Of a stretch of 64,000 nucleotides of DNA, positions 22,421-33,760 are shown piece by piece (the stretch's first letter is position 1; each line of letters starts with the position of its first letter). This DNA comes from Chytriomyces cf. hyalinus JEL632 (Eukaryota; Chytridiomycota; Chytridiomycetes; Chytridiales; Chytriomycetaceae). The stretch lies in contig JAIWWG010000019.1 in NCBI GenBank assembly GCA_025435555.1, positions 394,862-458,861 of the forward strand, given 5' to 3'. The notes under the pieces were generated by a model. The model worked only from the letters and a program-made list of their open reading frames with translations. It was not told the DNA's origin and ran no database searches. The translations under genes were made by a program, and so were the position numbers.

Positions 22421-23936
22421 CTACTTCTTCCCAACAAACTCTGACACCCAAGCAACAGGCCTCGCACTGCCTTCTTTCCTAGCAACCTTTTGCCTCTGAT
22501 TCTGAAACCAAAACTGCACCTGGGTTGCCGTCGTCCCAGTCGCCCTTGCAAGTTCATCCTTCTTTTCAAAATTCGGGTACTGGTTCACTTCAAATTCCCG
22601 AATCAGCACTTGCTTCTGCGCCTCGCTGTACTTAAATTTCGGCTTATACGCGCCCACGGGACTTCCCGGGATTCCAAAGATCATGGCACCACCACCCCCA
22701 GCTGTGGTACTAGCGTTGCTGTTGATGCTTGCTGTGCTGCTGCTGGACAGACTTTGGCTGCCACTCGGTGGAGGAAGGGTTGCAGATTGACCTGATTGTG
22801 AACCGGAGGCTGCGTTCCCGACAGAGCTGGAGTATCGATGGTTCGATACAACTGTTCTGTGAAGGGATGGAGCTGGAGATGACACAGTGCGGCGGTGCTT
22901 ATGTGATAGAGATGCGTTTGAGAGCGTGCTGTGGGGGTTCAAGAGGGATGAGGAGGGTGGAGTTGTGGACGGGAGTGAAGAGCGACTGCTATTTGTGGAT
23001 GAGGGGGGTAGAGAGGGTGTATGAAGACTGTGGTGAGATTCCATGATTGAACTGAGCGATGGCAGACGCGGACGGTTAAAGTCAGGTGTGGATGGGGTTG
23101 ATGTGGCAATGAGCGGCAATGAGTCCAGCGGCCGTGGTGAGGACAAGGACAGCGCAGACGACGAAGACGAAAGACGAGGCGCTGTTGGGAGTGCTGTGAG
23201 TTTGGTGAGTTTGGTCAATTGGTGGGCAGTGATTAATTAAAGAAAATTATTCCGATTGAAAACAAGCCAAAGATTGCTCTTTAACAAACACGTACGCACC
23301 CGTTGCATCGAGTGTGGAATGACCCAAGTGTCCGCGGTTCGAGAACTCGTTTGGGTGGTTTGACACTGTCTGGATTGGGCTGTCTTTCGAGTACGACAGC
23401 GACATCTTGTCCTCGGAGAAATGCCGAATCCGCTTCGATGCAGAGTCCGTGTCGCTGCTGACGCTGGCAGTCTTGGTGATACTGCTGCTGTGCACCTTAT
23501 CGTTGCTGCTGCTGCCGTTATAGAAATAGTTGCTGCTAGTTGATGCTGACTGGGAGTAAAAGTGATCCGAGGGAGACACCGCATCAGCCAGAGATGAAGC
23601 CCGTCGCTTCACGCCGTGAGACTCGCAATCAGCCGAGACCGACTGTCCCCCAGCTGCAGCTGGAGGTGTTGCTGCGAGCGATATCAGGATGGAGCTTGCC
23701 TCGTCCGTGGGTGAGACGAGAACAGACGGAAGCGGATTTGATGGTCGTTTAAGAGTCAGTTCGTTGAGGTTGTGGCTGTTGTTGCTGTTTGTAGACGTAG
23801 TGATTGGGAGGCTGGGCGGGATGGATGGGTTGGGTAGTGTGGATGGGAGAGCGTCGCCGTCTGCGAAGGAGACTGCAGATACAGGTGGCTCTGTAGGAGA
23901 CCTTGCTGAGGGACTGATGAGATATCCCATGTCCAT
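22421..23936 (-). CDS. Homeodomain transcription factor
   Basis: Two exons, 23936-23300 and 23193-22421, giving 469 aa. Almost the whole protein is Ser/Pro/Asn-rich and probably disordered. A homeodomain lies at about residues 395-453: KPKFKYSEAQKQVLIREFEV, then PNFEKKDELARATG, then the recognition helix with VQFWFQNQRQK (invariant W, F, N and R at positions 48, 49, 51 and 53). It is a nuclear DNA-binding regulator; targets are unknown. There is no TALE three-residue loop insertion, so it looks like a typical 60-residue homeodomain. The protein ends 15-20 residues after the domain. About 530 bp of upstream DNA separates it from the next gene. Confidence 0.85.
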
Positions 23937-24465
23937 GTTTTAGAGTACAAGCTGTTGACGTTCTGGATGTTCTGCTGCTCTCGCTCTCACTGCTCTGCTC
24001 TGCTCTTCTTCTTGTTTGCGCTTCTTTGGTCTTCTCAGTCAGGCTCCAGTGCGATGCAAGTGTTTGTTCGTTTGAGTTTGCTGCGATGACTTTTCGTTCT
24101 TTCCAAATTCTGGAAGCTGTTGATTGACTGTCATTTAACCCACAGAGATTTTTTATATTGATCGATGACGAAAATTATGGTTCGTTCTGGGACACTCGCG
24201 TTCTTTGTGTTGTGCATCGTCTTCTCTGATTGCGTTCCTTGTTAGCTCTTGCGTTTCCCACCAGCGCGTCCGTTAGCTTTCTTTAGGCGCGAGACGTGGC
24301 TGCGGACTTGCTTCCAAAATGCAACGAGAGCTACATTAATGACATTTGGCTCTTGTGATTGGTTTATTCATCTGTGCTCTATTCTCATTGCACAAGCTGT
24401 TGACTAAATGAGGGCATGACTGAAAACAAAGGCCTGCTTTCAACTGCGCATTCCAGCAAACAGGG
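23937..24465. other. Upstream region of the homeobox gene
   Basis: Non-coding by inspection, with pyrimidine/TCT-rich tracts just upstream of the start and a TTTTTATATTGATCG element at about 24150. It probably contains the homeobox promoter and the 3' end of the two-TM gene. No small gene recognised. Confidence 0.5.
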
Positions 24466-25316
24466 TCAAATTCGCGGCACTTGTGCCACCTTGTCTTCCG
24501 CTTCATACGGAGGCAACTGCTCCACGCTCTCCTGTGAGTCGGATACATTGTACGCGGGCACGGGGTCTTGTCGTCTTTGCGTCCGGCCACTGACGCTAAT
24601 GACGGCGGATACAGTACGTCCATCTCTACTAACCGGATGAAACACTTGAATCACATTCTGCGCTGGAATCTGTAAATGCACCGCCTGTGTAGTTTCATTT
24701 TCCGTCAAAAGGAGACCAAAAAAAAATTGAAATCCCATGAAAAACAACACACTCACAAAATCCAGGTTGGCCTCTGGATGCCTTGTCATGAGAAAAAACG
24801 ACCGCGATCGCTCCTCCAAATTCCAAAATACACCCGCAGCATGTGCGTCCATCTGGTTGAACGTGGTGAGCAAATCCAGCATTCCTGAAACAGCCGCACG
24901 TTGCTTGCGATTAAAAGTTGCCCGCGCCAGAGTCAACAAAACACCGACAGTCAAAACAGCCAGCATCAGCGCCGTAAAAACCGTGTTTTTGCGTGTTGGC
25001 TCATTGTCGTCTCTAAACACGGACGCGAGCGTGAAAGCGACGGGTACAATTCCCATCACCACGGAGCTTATTGCGTACAGTTTCTTCCTTGATGGAAATT
25101 GAGCTGCTGTGTTGTTGATTTCTTGGAAGCGTGAAGATAGCGTTGCTGGAGTCAACTTTTGTTTTTGAAAAAAAATCAGTTTTCATCAGGGGGCTGTTCA
25201 TTCCTCACCCGTCCTTCAAGCCGCGTGTTGTACGCGGGGCACTGACCAGCAGTGGTGGATCCGAGAAGGCTCTGCTCAAGATCAATCTCGAGCAGCGTTT
25301 CAAACGCGGTGGACAT
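24466..25316 (-). CDS. Two-TM membrane protein (hypothetical)
   Basis: Three exons, 25316-25209, 25155-24757 and 24684-24466, giving 241 aa. The start is MSTAFETLLEIDLEQSLLG. Two adjacent membrane helices follow (YAISSVVMGIVPVAFTLASV and VFTALMLAVLTVGVLLTLA) with a short loop. A cytosolic domain then has AVSGMLDLLTTFNQMDAHAA and RSFFLMTRHPEANLDF, and the tail carries a PPY motif (EQLPPYEAED) that could bind WW-domain ubiquitin ligases. No named family is recognised. All exon junctions are phase 0. Membrane location is well supported; function is not. Confidence 0.6.
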
Positions 25317-25829
25317 GTGTTGATTTGCAAGTTTTGGAAAGATTGCCAGTTACATAAACACGAAAAAAAAAGATGAAGACAAACTGTATCAATGGCAGCA
25401 AGGAAAAAACTTGTTTTTTTTTAATTATTATACTAAGCTTCGGGCATCCGTGGCTTTAGCTCATCACATTCCCTTTTTCTTGATCCGGATCCTTTTCAAG
25501 GCAAAAAAAAAAAAAGGGCTTTGACCCCGCAGTAGCAATCGGCACATTCCGCGTTTCCGCTGCCACTCTTACTCGGTTTTACTGAACGTGGCATTTTCCG
25601 TCAGCTGCAATTTGAAAGGGCACACATTGTTTTTTTTTCGTAAATGCAAAATAAATACGGGCAAGAGCCAATCAACCGTCAGCGTAATTTCAGCTTTCGC
25701 AACACCACCTTTGCAACTTATTATTTCTTTTTGAAAAATGTTCAAAAACCTTTGAGCGTCCAAGGTTCATAATCTGATCAACAGCATCCGCAATTAAAGT
25801 GAAAACGTTCCGTGAGAAAAGCAAAACTC
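25317..25829. other. Intergenic stretch upstream of the two-TM gene
   Basis: It contains poly(T)/poly(A) runs (about 25413-25422, 25504-25515) and the presumed tRNA-Glu terminator side. Nothing else recognised. Confidence 0.45.
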
Positions 25830-25901
25830 CTCCCCATCGGGGAATTGAACCCCGGTCGCCGCCGTGAAAGGGCGGAATCTTAACCACTAGACGAGTGAGG
25901 A
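25830..25901 (-). tRNA. tRNA-Glu (UUC), second copy
   Basis: It is identical to the 11856-11927 gene except at acceptor position 7, where C replaces T. This leaves a C-A mismatch at the base of the acceptor stem. The anticodon loop CTTTCAC (TTC) and T arm are intact. Its 5' end lies 2 bp from the end of a Ty3/gypsy LTR (25904-26251), which sits exactly where Pol III promoters are targeted by some Ty3-like elements. The flanking DNA may no longer provide the native 5' leader. Confidence 0.9.
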
Positions 25902-25903
25902 CG

Positions 25904-26251
25904 TGATGGTTAGTAGAGAAGCAGTCAAATCGTTGAACTAGCTTCTTGACTATTCAGAGGCTGATTTGGACTGCTTTCATGCAGGAGAGAGATAGAGAGT
26001 AGAAAGGGAGTTATGGAGAGACTGATTTTTATTGGAGAAAAAGGGCAGGCTTAAATAGGAGTTTCTGGTAACTAACCACAAAGTGAAACAGTTGGAAAAT
26101 AGTTTGGAGATTAGAAGGGAGAGATTTTTGGTGTGTTGGAATTGGTTCAAAATAACAAGCGGATTTCTGAAACGTGGGAAATTTAGTTGATGAGATCTTT
26201 TACTGTGCATACTTTGACGTACATCAACATAATCCAGTAGATTACGTAACA
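25904..26251 (-). repeat. Ty3/gypsy 3' LTR (about 348 bp)
   Basis: On the reverse strand it begins TGTTACGTAATC just after a purine-rich tract (GGAGGCAGG) and ends CTAACCATCA, giving canonical TG..CA ends. Inside are a TATTTAAG box and CAATAAAA polyadenylation-type sequence. It ends 2 bp before the tRNA-Glu 5' end. With no partner LTR in the window, the exact ends are predictions. Confidence 0.65.
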
Positions 26252-27628
26252 CCTGCCTCCAAGAGATACATGATGAAAAAGGGAGCGAACTCGGCTGTGG
26301 CTTGTCTCGCTGGATGTGATAAAGGAGCTCTGGTGTGGAATTCAACCAACAGTTGTACACAGGGTGATGGCCTTTCCATTGTACGAGGACTTGTTGGTGG
26401 CCATCTAAGACATGTTGTGATAGGACTTCAATAGTATAGATTGCAATTGGCTGGCTATCGAAAGGGTATTTGGCAGTGTCCAAGTAGTAGGGCTTGAGTT
26501 TCTCAGGATGGAAAACTGGGTAGACTCCCCAGTCTGAAGGTAGGGCTAGTCTGCAGAAAGGAGCAGCTCTGACTAATTCAATGATCTTGTAAGGTCCAGA
26601 ATATTGTTCAGAGAGCTTATTTGTCTGGCAGTAACGTAGATTGGGAGGCTTGAATTCCTTCGCAGAAATGAGGACAAGGTCTCCAACTTGGAACAGTGAG
26701 CAAAGATGTTTACAATTGGCAATGGCTGTGTAATTGTCTTGGGAGTCACAAATGTGATCTTTGACAACTTGGTATTCAGCACAAACGTCCTTGACGGACA
26801 GAGGAGCAGAGAAGGGCATATTAATGTTGGTCATGGAGCAAGGATGACAACTGTACTCAAGGTAGAAAGGTGTGTAGCAGGTGCTAGAGTTGACAGTGTC
26901 GTTGATACTGAATTCGATCTTTGGCAGATGTTTGTCCCAGTCATCTTGGTAAGGGGCGACAAAATGTTGGAGGGCTTGGAGGACCCAGTCATTCTTTTTT
27001 TCAGTTTGGCCGTCAGTTTGTGGATGCAAGGAGGTAGAGATGGTGAGTTTGATCTTGAGGGACTTGCAGAGTTCTTGCCAGAAGTTGGAGGTGAACTTGA
27101 CATCGCAGTCGGAGATGAAGTGGACTGGAACGCCGTGGTGAGGGAAGATGTGTAACTTGAACAGGTTGGCAATGTTGCGTGCGGTAGACATGGTGTGGCA
27201 TGGGATGAGTCTTGTGCGTTTGGTTCAACAACGACCATGAGAGAATCATATCCAGACTTGGTGAGTGGGAGCTTGGTCATGAATTCCATTGAGCAGGTGT
27301 GCCATGGGAAAGGTGGGACATCGTGGGGCTGGAGGAGTCTGTATGGAGCATGACAAGCTACCTTGAGGCGTTGGCAGTTGTCACAGTTTTGGCAGAGGCG
27401 CTGGATGTCATTGTGAAGCTTGGGGCGGTGGAAGTAGCAAGTGAGTTGTTCTGAGGTACGTTCCCAGTTGTTGTGGATGGCTTGACCAAAGAGTGAGCCT
27501 TTTCAAGAAGAGAGTGACAGAGAGGGGCTGGGACATAGAGATGGGCATGAGTCTTGTCAATGTAGTGGAGGAATCCATCTTGTAGGCGGTACTGTGCTAT
27601 CTGAGAGGCTAAGTGCTTGGGAGCCTTG
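26252..27628 (-). pseudogene. Ty3/gypsy integrase and chromodomain remnant
   Basis: The longest open part is 25977-27191. It shows the integrase core with HFISDCDVKFTSNFW, LHPQTDGQTEKKN and NSSTCYTPFYLEY, then a GPY/F-type region (EQYSGPYKIIELV) and a degenerate chromodomain near 26440-26320 (HVLDGHQQVLVQWKGHHP). The zinc-binding N-terminal region (27628-27360) is in another frame, so at least two frameshifts are present. The chromodomain places it with chromoviruses, which target chromatin marks. Confidence 0.8.
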
Positions 27629-27633
27629 GATGG
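27629..27633. repeat. Target-site duplication GATGG (left)
   Basis: It is identical to 32928-32932, and together they flank the copia element LTR to LTR. A perfect 5-bp duplication is what a Ty1/copia integrase leaves. Confidence 0.9.
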
Positions 27634-27797
27634 TGTTGGAATCCCCGGCTGTGCTACTGTGGCAGATTTCTTTAGATGTTTCTGGAACAAGTCATTGTTT
27701 TACCTTTTTGCTGTGCCACAATGATTTCACTTCTACGCGTATAAAAGGAGGCGTTTATTCGATAATAAAAACTACTCTTTCCACACATATCTCAATA
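27634..27797 (+). repeat. Copia 5' LTR (164 bp)
   Basis: It begins TGTTGGAATCCCCGG and ends CTCAATA. It contains a GTATAAAAGG promoter box near 27739-27748 and AATAAAAAC. Its 164 bp equals the 3' LTR length once the 1,038-bp secondary insertion plus duplication is removed. Confidence 0.9.
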
Positions 27798-27841
27798 CGT
27801 TATCAGCACCATTGCTATAATTAAAAAACCGACATCTTACC

Positions 27842-30800
27842 ATGAGCAAACACGAGACTCTACTCTACAACAGTGAAAACTATCAGGAATGGGAATTCGC
27901 CATGCGCTACCATCTTAATGCCAAGAAACTCAGAAGCACGCTAAAGATGGCCAAACCAGAAGAGTCCAAAGCCGAAGAATTAAAAGAATGGTTAGCAATG
28001 GACGAGCAAGCCATGGGCAAGATAGTGGAGAGAGTCCTACCTAAGTTCTATGAGCACCTTAGGGAAGCCACTGCTGCAAAAGAAATGATGGCTGCAGTCA
28101 AGAATATCACAGCATCAGATGAAACGAACCTGCTGTTCCGAACCCAGACAATGTTCAGAGGTCTAAAAATGAAAGAAGGTGGTGATGTAATCAACCACTT
28201 AGCAAAGTTGGAAGAGTACCGACGAGTGCTTGGAACACAACTTGTCAGTGACCCAGACATGATCAACCAGGTCATGAGGAGCTTACCTAAGTCATGGGAG
28301 AATGTCTTCCCAGCAATCAGAGCATAGACTAGCCTGATGACTAGTTACAAGGATTTCAAAGGAAAAATTGTCTCAGAGTACAAGTACTTGCGAGCCGAAA
28401 GCAAGGAAATTGGATCCAGCAGAGGCATAGCCATGCAGGCAAAACAGAGCAACACGAAATTTAAACAATTGCGGCAGTGTTGGGCCAAGGGCGGCAACAA
28501 AGAAGGTCAAGGACCAAGACAGATCAAAAGCAAAGATGATGAGAAGAAAGCTCATCAAGTAAATCAATCAAGAAACTTCGTGCTTACTGCAGCAAAGATA
28601 AAGTCAGGAGATGGTGACTGGATTCTGGACTCCGGAGCCAGTAACCACATGACAGGCGACAAAGAAATTATCAAGGACTTGACAAGCCAGGACGACCTCG
28701 GCAAAGTAACGTTAGCAAGCGGCGACCAGTTCGAGATCAAGGGGATTGGATCGGTTAAATTGAAGGGTGAGAACGGCACAGTGACAATCACCAGAGTTCT
28801 TTACGTACCAGGTCTCTCTGTGAACCTCCTGTCAATCTCAGCACTAAGTATGAAAGGCACAACTATAAATTTCGACGAAATGGGTGCATCAGTTTTGATA
28901 AACAACATGATCATCCTCCGTGCCAACGATATTCGCAAAGGACTGTACACACTGCCAGAAAACAAAGTTGGATTAACAACAAAGATCAATAGAGAAACTA
29001 CCATGAGGGAAGCTCACCGATTGATGGGACACTTGAACGCGAGGGACCTAAAGAAACTGCCAGATCAAGTCGACGGCATTATCATCAAGGATGAGGACCT
29101 CAGAGACTGCAGTGTGTGCATGGAAACAAAAGCTACAAGAAGTGTTGGAAAAGAGAAATCAGCACGAGTGGAAACACCAGGCGAAGAGCTAAATCTGGAT
29201 CTTACCTTTATAAACGGCACACCGGTGCTAATGATTTCAGACACTGGAAGTGGATGCACATTCGCGAAAATATTAAGCAGGAAGAGCAACGCATTTCAAG
29301 GAATTCTCAACATCATCAAGTCAATCAAAACCCAATACAATCATAAAGTGAAAGTGATCGTTTCTGACAGGGGAGGCGAGTTCGTAAACAGTAAATTTTC
29401 GAGATGGTGTGAATCAAATGGCATCAGGCACCACGTCTCCATGTCGTACACACCAGAGCATTGTTAGCAGACGCAAAAATGGACAAGGAGAAGTACTGGA
29501 TATACGCACTGGAGATGGCAGTGTACATCAGGAACCGATGTCCCACGAGAGCAACTACCGAAAAAAAAACACCGTACGAAGTATTAATGGGAAAAAGACC
29601 GAACTTGAAGTACATGTGTCAATTCGGTGAACTATGCATAGCATACATCGACGGACACAAGCATGGAAAGCTGGACAACAAGGGTATTCAATGTAGAATT
29701 CTGGGAATCAAAGAAAAGGGATACTCACTGTTGGAAGTTGACAGCGGAAGGATCTTCAAATCAGTTCATGTTAACTTTCCCATGCAGGCAACAGTGGAAG
29801 ACGTTGGAGCGTCAGAAGAGGAACCACCTGAATTACTGTCAGACTCAGAGGATGAAACGGAAGAACCAAGTAGACCCAGTCCACCCAGAACTGCAGCAAC
29901 CACAGAGCCAACACGCAAAAGACAGGAAGAATTCCTAACACCGGAGCCAGAAGAACAAGACCCAGAGGAGGAGGCTGAGACACGAAGCCCATCACCAATC
30001 CGTATCTTACAACAATTGTCCCAGTCACAATCACAGCCAAGAATGGCAGTGTCAGAACGAACGATACGAGTGCTAGAACCAAAAAACAAGATTGCTGCAA
30101 AAGATATCAATTCATCAGTTGATCAATCAAACATCATTGAAGGAAAAAGAAGAAAAGCTGCTTATGCGTTTTTGGCAATAACTGACGATCCAAAGTCCAT
30201 TGCTGAAGCACTGAAAAGAGACGATGCACACAAGTGGAAAGATGCAATACTGGATGAACTAAACTCGTTAGTCGAGAATGGGACATGGGAAGTCATTGAT
30301 CTGAGAAAAGAACCTACCGAGAATATCGCCGATACCAAATGGGTCCACAAGCAAAAACAGGATGCGGCTGGAGTGTTCGAAAAGTACAAATCGTGATTGG
30401 TTGTTCGAGGATTCACCCAAGTTGAAGGGGTGGACTATGATGAAACATTCGCGCCAGTTGTTTGATCTACGACAATCAAAGTGTTGATAAGTGTTTTGTT
30501 AGCAAAGAAGTACCGGATCACTCAAATGGATGTCGTAACGGCTTACCTTAATTCAAAAATGGATTACAACGTGGTGATTCGAATCCCAGATGGTTACGAG
30601 CTTTTAGACCCCCAGATCGACCGAAAACGACACGCATTGAGACTTTTGAAGGGGCTGTATGGAACCAAACAAGGCGGCACGAGGAATTTAAAGGAACATT
30701 AGTTAGTATTGGATTCAAGCAAGCAGTATCCGACCCTGGACTATTCAGGATCCAACGTAACGGGAGTGAATTGCGAATCACCTTGTATGTGGATGACATC

Positions 30801-31719
30801 TTGATCGCGACGGACAATGAAGACCTGCGAAAGTGGGTAGAGAACCAGTTAGTGAAGAAATACAAAGTCAAGATGATGGGGGAGATACACACGTTACTCG
30901 GATCAGTCATCAAATACAACTTGAAAGGTGGGCGAGCGAGCTTCCAGCAGTCAAATTACTTGGAATCGATTGGACAGCGGTACCAGCTGGAAGACACAAA
31001 GTACATGACACCGTTGGAGGCTGGAATCAAATTGCCAGATGAAGAAGCAGAATCGACTGTGGAACAATATTGAAGCCTGTTGGGAGCGGTGATGTACGCG
31101 TCAATTTCAACGAGACCAGACAACAGCCTACCTAGGACAATTTGCCTCAAAGGCAACAGAAGCGCATTGGATGGCACTGAAGCGACTGACTGGATACTTG
31201 GTGAAAACCAGCAAGCTGGAACTCAAGTACGTTGCCGGGAAAGAAAATTCGATTGAAGCGTTTGTCAATGCTAGCCACTTGAGTGAAGGAGCGTATGGAG
31301 TGAGCGGACACACCATATTCATTGGAGGAAATCTCGTTGCTTGGAGATCCTGAAAGCAGAAGACCGTCACATTGTCGTCTATGGAAGCTGAAGTGAATGC
31401 GTTGGTGGATGTCATAAAGGAAGTGGTATGGCTAAGAGAACTACTTACCGATTTGGGTGTTTCAGCTATCAAGACCGTCGTATATGAAGACAACCAAGCG
31501 GCGATCATGTCAAGTAAAAATGCAATTGTGAATGACTGTACGAGGCATATGCTGGGCAAGACGACATTCATACGAGAGACTATCAAGGAGTGCAACATCG
31601 AGTTAGTCTTCATTCCCACCAAAGATCAGAAAGCAGACGGACTCACCAAGGCGAAGGGACCAGGTGCCTTCGAGAAGTTCCGTGTGGGGATGGGATTGGA
31701 GTACAGTGTCGCCGGGTAG
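27842..31719 (+). pseudogene. Copia gag-pol remnant (gag, protease, integrase, RT, RNase H)
   Basis: Gag starts at ATG 27842 (MSKHETLLYNSENYQEW) and is broken by TAG at 28325. The protease motif WILDSGASNHMTGD lies near 28617-28660. The integrase has HRLMGHLNARDLKKL, CSVC and SDRGGEF. A frameshift and deletion near 29460 follow. RT shows KWVHKQK, VRGFTQVEGVDYDETFAPV, QMDVVTAYLN and LYVDDILIATDN. RNase H shows SSMEAEVNALVD and YEDNQAAIM. Four in-frame TGA stops (30394, 30463, 31071, 31351) sit where copia proteins normally have Arg or Lys, consistent with CGA to TGA change. Not functional. Confidence 0.92.
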
Positions 31720-31725
31720 GGGGAG

Positions 31726-32927
31726 TGTTGGAATCCCCGGCTGTTGTTGCGGATCCTGGTCAAGGTGGACCAGTGGTCTCCTCATGTACTCAACATAAAG
31801 GAGAGCTCAAAATCTCTGGAATGCATGAAGATGTGGGAAACAGGTGTTTGAGCACCTGCAGACCCCATACGTAACAAAGATGTGAAATACACACGACTTC
31901 ATGTAAATATAGACAAGCCACGGGGACGGTAACACACCGTCGATCACACACACAGGTCTCTGGCACATCTGCCAAGTCCTACGAGCACCCACGTGCCATC
32001 CACGGCTATTTATGGTCACTGGATGAGAAGTTGTGAGGCATACTGCCAAGACCCCAATAAAGCTTTATTTACACAAAGTTGGGACCTTAAACGATCCACC
32101 ACGATAACACACCATCACATGACACCCTCACCAAGTCGTCATAAGGTGTCAGACTCTATCACTCTAGAGAATACCAACAGTACTAAGCCAAACTACCTGC
32201 AACACCAAGCATTCGGCAGAAACACACCAGTACATAGCTTGTGTAGTTGAAACGAAGGTTTGAGCCTGGATAGGCGGCACTTGAGGACCCAGATCTTGCA
32301 TAAGCAAAGTTCAAAGTTAGTACACCACAGTCAAACTGACACGCTGAAACGTACATGGACAGCAGGCAGCGCTGCTTACCTGTACACCGTCACTTGGACC
32401 CATGGCTCCCTGCCCAGGTGGGAGAGTCCCCGTCAGAGGTCCAAGGATACAGTCATATGCACTTTGGATGTTGGTTGGATAGTTTCTTATTCAAATCGTA
32501 ACTTTTTGGATTGGTAAAGGCCCAACAGTCTTTGGGGACGTTTGGGGGATTTCCATCTCGGTTCTTTATAATTTCTACCGTGAAAAAATAGAAAACCATG
32601 GAGATACCCACGATTTTCCACCCAGGAGTGATTCTTTCATGTTCTATTCCAAAGGGTATAAATGGTAGAGCTTCCACAAGGCAAATAAACATCTTCTTAG
32701 ACCAAAATCATCGTTGTAGCACCTAGTCCTCAAGTCACAAACCCTCGTACAGCGTGCCACCACCATTTGTACCGACAGCTGTGCTACTGTGGCAGATTTC
32801 TTTAGATGCTTCTGGAACAAGTCGTTGTTTTACCTTTTTGCTGTGCCACAATGATTTCACTTCTATGCGTATAAAAGGAGGCGTTTATTCGATAATAAAA
32901 ACTACTCTTTCCACACATATCTCAATA
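31726..32927 (+). repeat. Copia 3' LTR enlarged by an internal insertion
   Basis: The outer parts (31726-31743 and 32778-32927) match the 164-bp 5' LTR. The inner 31744-32777 is foreign. Removing the insert with one GCTG copy gives exactly 164 bp. The LTR is followed directly by GATGG and then gypsy sequence. Confidence 0.88.
31744..32777 (+). mobile_element. Solo-LTR-like insertion (1,034 bp) within the copia 3' LTR
   Basis: The insert is bordered by a repeated GCTG (31740-31743 and 32778-32781). With the ends shifted by 2 nt it reads TGTTGTTGCGG..ACCGACA, the TG..CA form of an LTR. It has a GGGTATAAATGG box at about 32654-32665 close to the right end and AATAAA at 32055. It has no coding capacity. 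The likely origin is a solo LTR of a third LTR-element family; ends are uncertain by a few nt. Confidence 0.6.
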
Positions 32928-32932
32928 GATGG
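32928..32932. repeat. Target-site duplication GATGG (right)
   Basis: Matches 27629-27633. Confidence 0.9.
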
Positions 32933-33760
32933 GTCGTTATCAAATGTGTCTGGATTCAGTGGATCAACAAGGTATTGTGCAATTTCTAGGAACTGTGGGT
33001 CAGTAGTGTTCATGTCCTTGATGTTGGCTGTGAGGTTGTCAGTGATTGTCAAGGTGGTCGTATTGAGGGGAAGGTATGATTCTGGTACTTGGAGGATGGT
33101 GTGGATGGAGTTCTTGTAGGTGTTGACTTGAACAGATGCATCTGTAGCAAAGCGATGTCTTGACAGTGCATCCACAATGGTATTCCACTCCCCCGGTGTC
33201 CACTGAATCTGGAAATCGTAGGTTAGAAGGTCAGCAAGCCAACGGTGATGGACGGGGCGGAGCTTGGGTTGTGTGAGGATGTGGTGGAGGGACTGGTGGT
33301 CTGTGAAGGCAAGGACTTTGTTTCCAAGGAGGTACTGGCAGTAGTATCTGAGGCATTCGACAAGGGCAAGGATTTCACCCATGTAGGGATGATAACGAGT
33401 TTCTTCTAGCTTGAGTTTGTGGGAGTAGTAGGCGATGGGCTGGTCAATGCCATTGGAGTTGGGCTGGGCAATGTATCCCCATGTGCTGTTGGACACTGGG
33501 GCTGAGATGAACGTGTGCTCTTGGACCCTTGCAGATGATGCCAAAGCTGGTTCCTGTGTCAACCGCAATGTGCTGATGACAATGTTCAATGTGGCTGGGG
33601 GAAGTAGTTGCATGTTTGGCATGTTGCATGACTGCAAGCTATGCTTTCCTGGACCAATCTGCCTGCTCCAGAAGGTGTTCATAGCCCCAAAGACAGAAAA
33701 GACACCATTTGCTTTGCTTCTGGGAATGCCTGCGATTGTGAGTCTGCATGCAAGAGAGGT
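32933..33760 (-). pseudogene. Ty3/gypsy RNase H remnant
   Basis: The reverse frame shows the Ty3 RNase H signature: QPIAYYSHKLKLEETRYHP, EILALVECLRYYCQYLLG, VLAFTDHQSLHHILTQPK and WLADLLTYDFQIQWTPGE, then NTIVDALSRH. The region just upstream is frameshifted (DTGTSFGI in an alternative frame corresponds to the usual DAS..G block). The downstream end joins in frame to 27628 once the copia insertion is removed. Beyond about 33760 no reverse-transcriptase homology is recognisable. Confidence 0.82.

Larger units (their letters stand above)
27634..32927 (+). mobile_element. Ty1/copia retrotransposon, degenerate, nested in the gypsy element
   Basis: A full-length insertion: 5' LTR 27634-27797, gag-pol remnant 27842-31719, purine tract GTAGGGGGAG at 31716-31725, and 3' LTR 31726-32927, flanked by GATGG. 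The two LTRs differ at only three positions over the shared 164 bp (all transitions), suggesting a fairly young insertion. Gag-pol nevertheless carries several stop codons and a frameshift. The 3' LTR is enlarged by a secondary insertion at 31744-32777. Not autonomous in this state. Confidence 0.92.
25904..33760 (-). mobile_element. Ty3/gypsy chromovirus, 5'-truncated, split by a copia insertion
   Basis: Reading on the reverse strand, the element runs from RNase H (about 33760-32933), is interrupted by the copia element, then continues with the integrase zinc-binding region, integrase core and chromodomain (27628-26252) and ends in an LTR (26251-25904). Removing the copia element and one GATGG copy restores a continuous reading frame across the break. 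Gag, protease and most of the reverse transcriptase are absent, and no second LTR was seen, so the left (5') half is lost. The element carries frameshifts and is dead. Confidence 0.85.

Noticed and set aside
31744-32777. Interpreting the size difference of the copia LTRs as a deletion in the 5' LTR
   Set aside because: The extra block is flanked by a duplicated GCTG and has its own TATA-like and TG..CA ends, which favours insertion into the 3' LTR.
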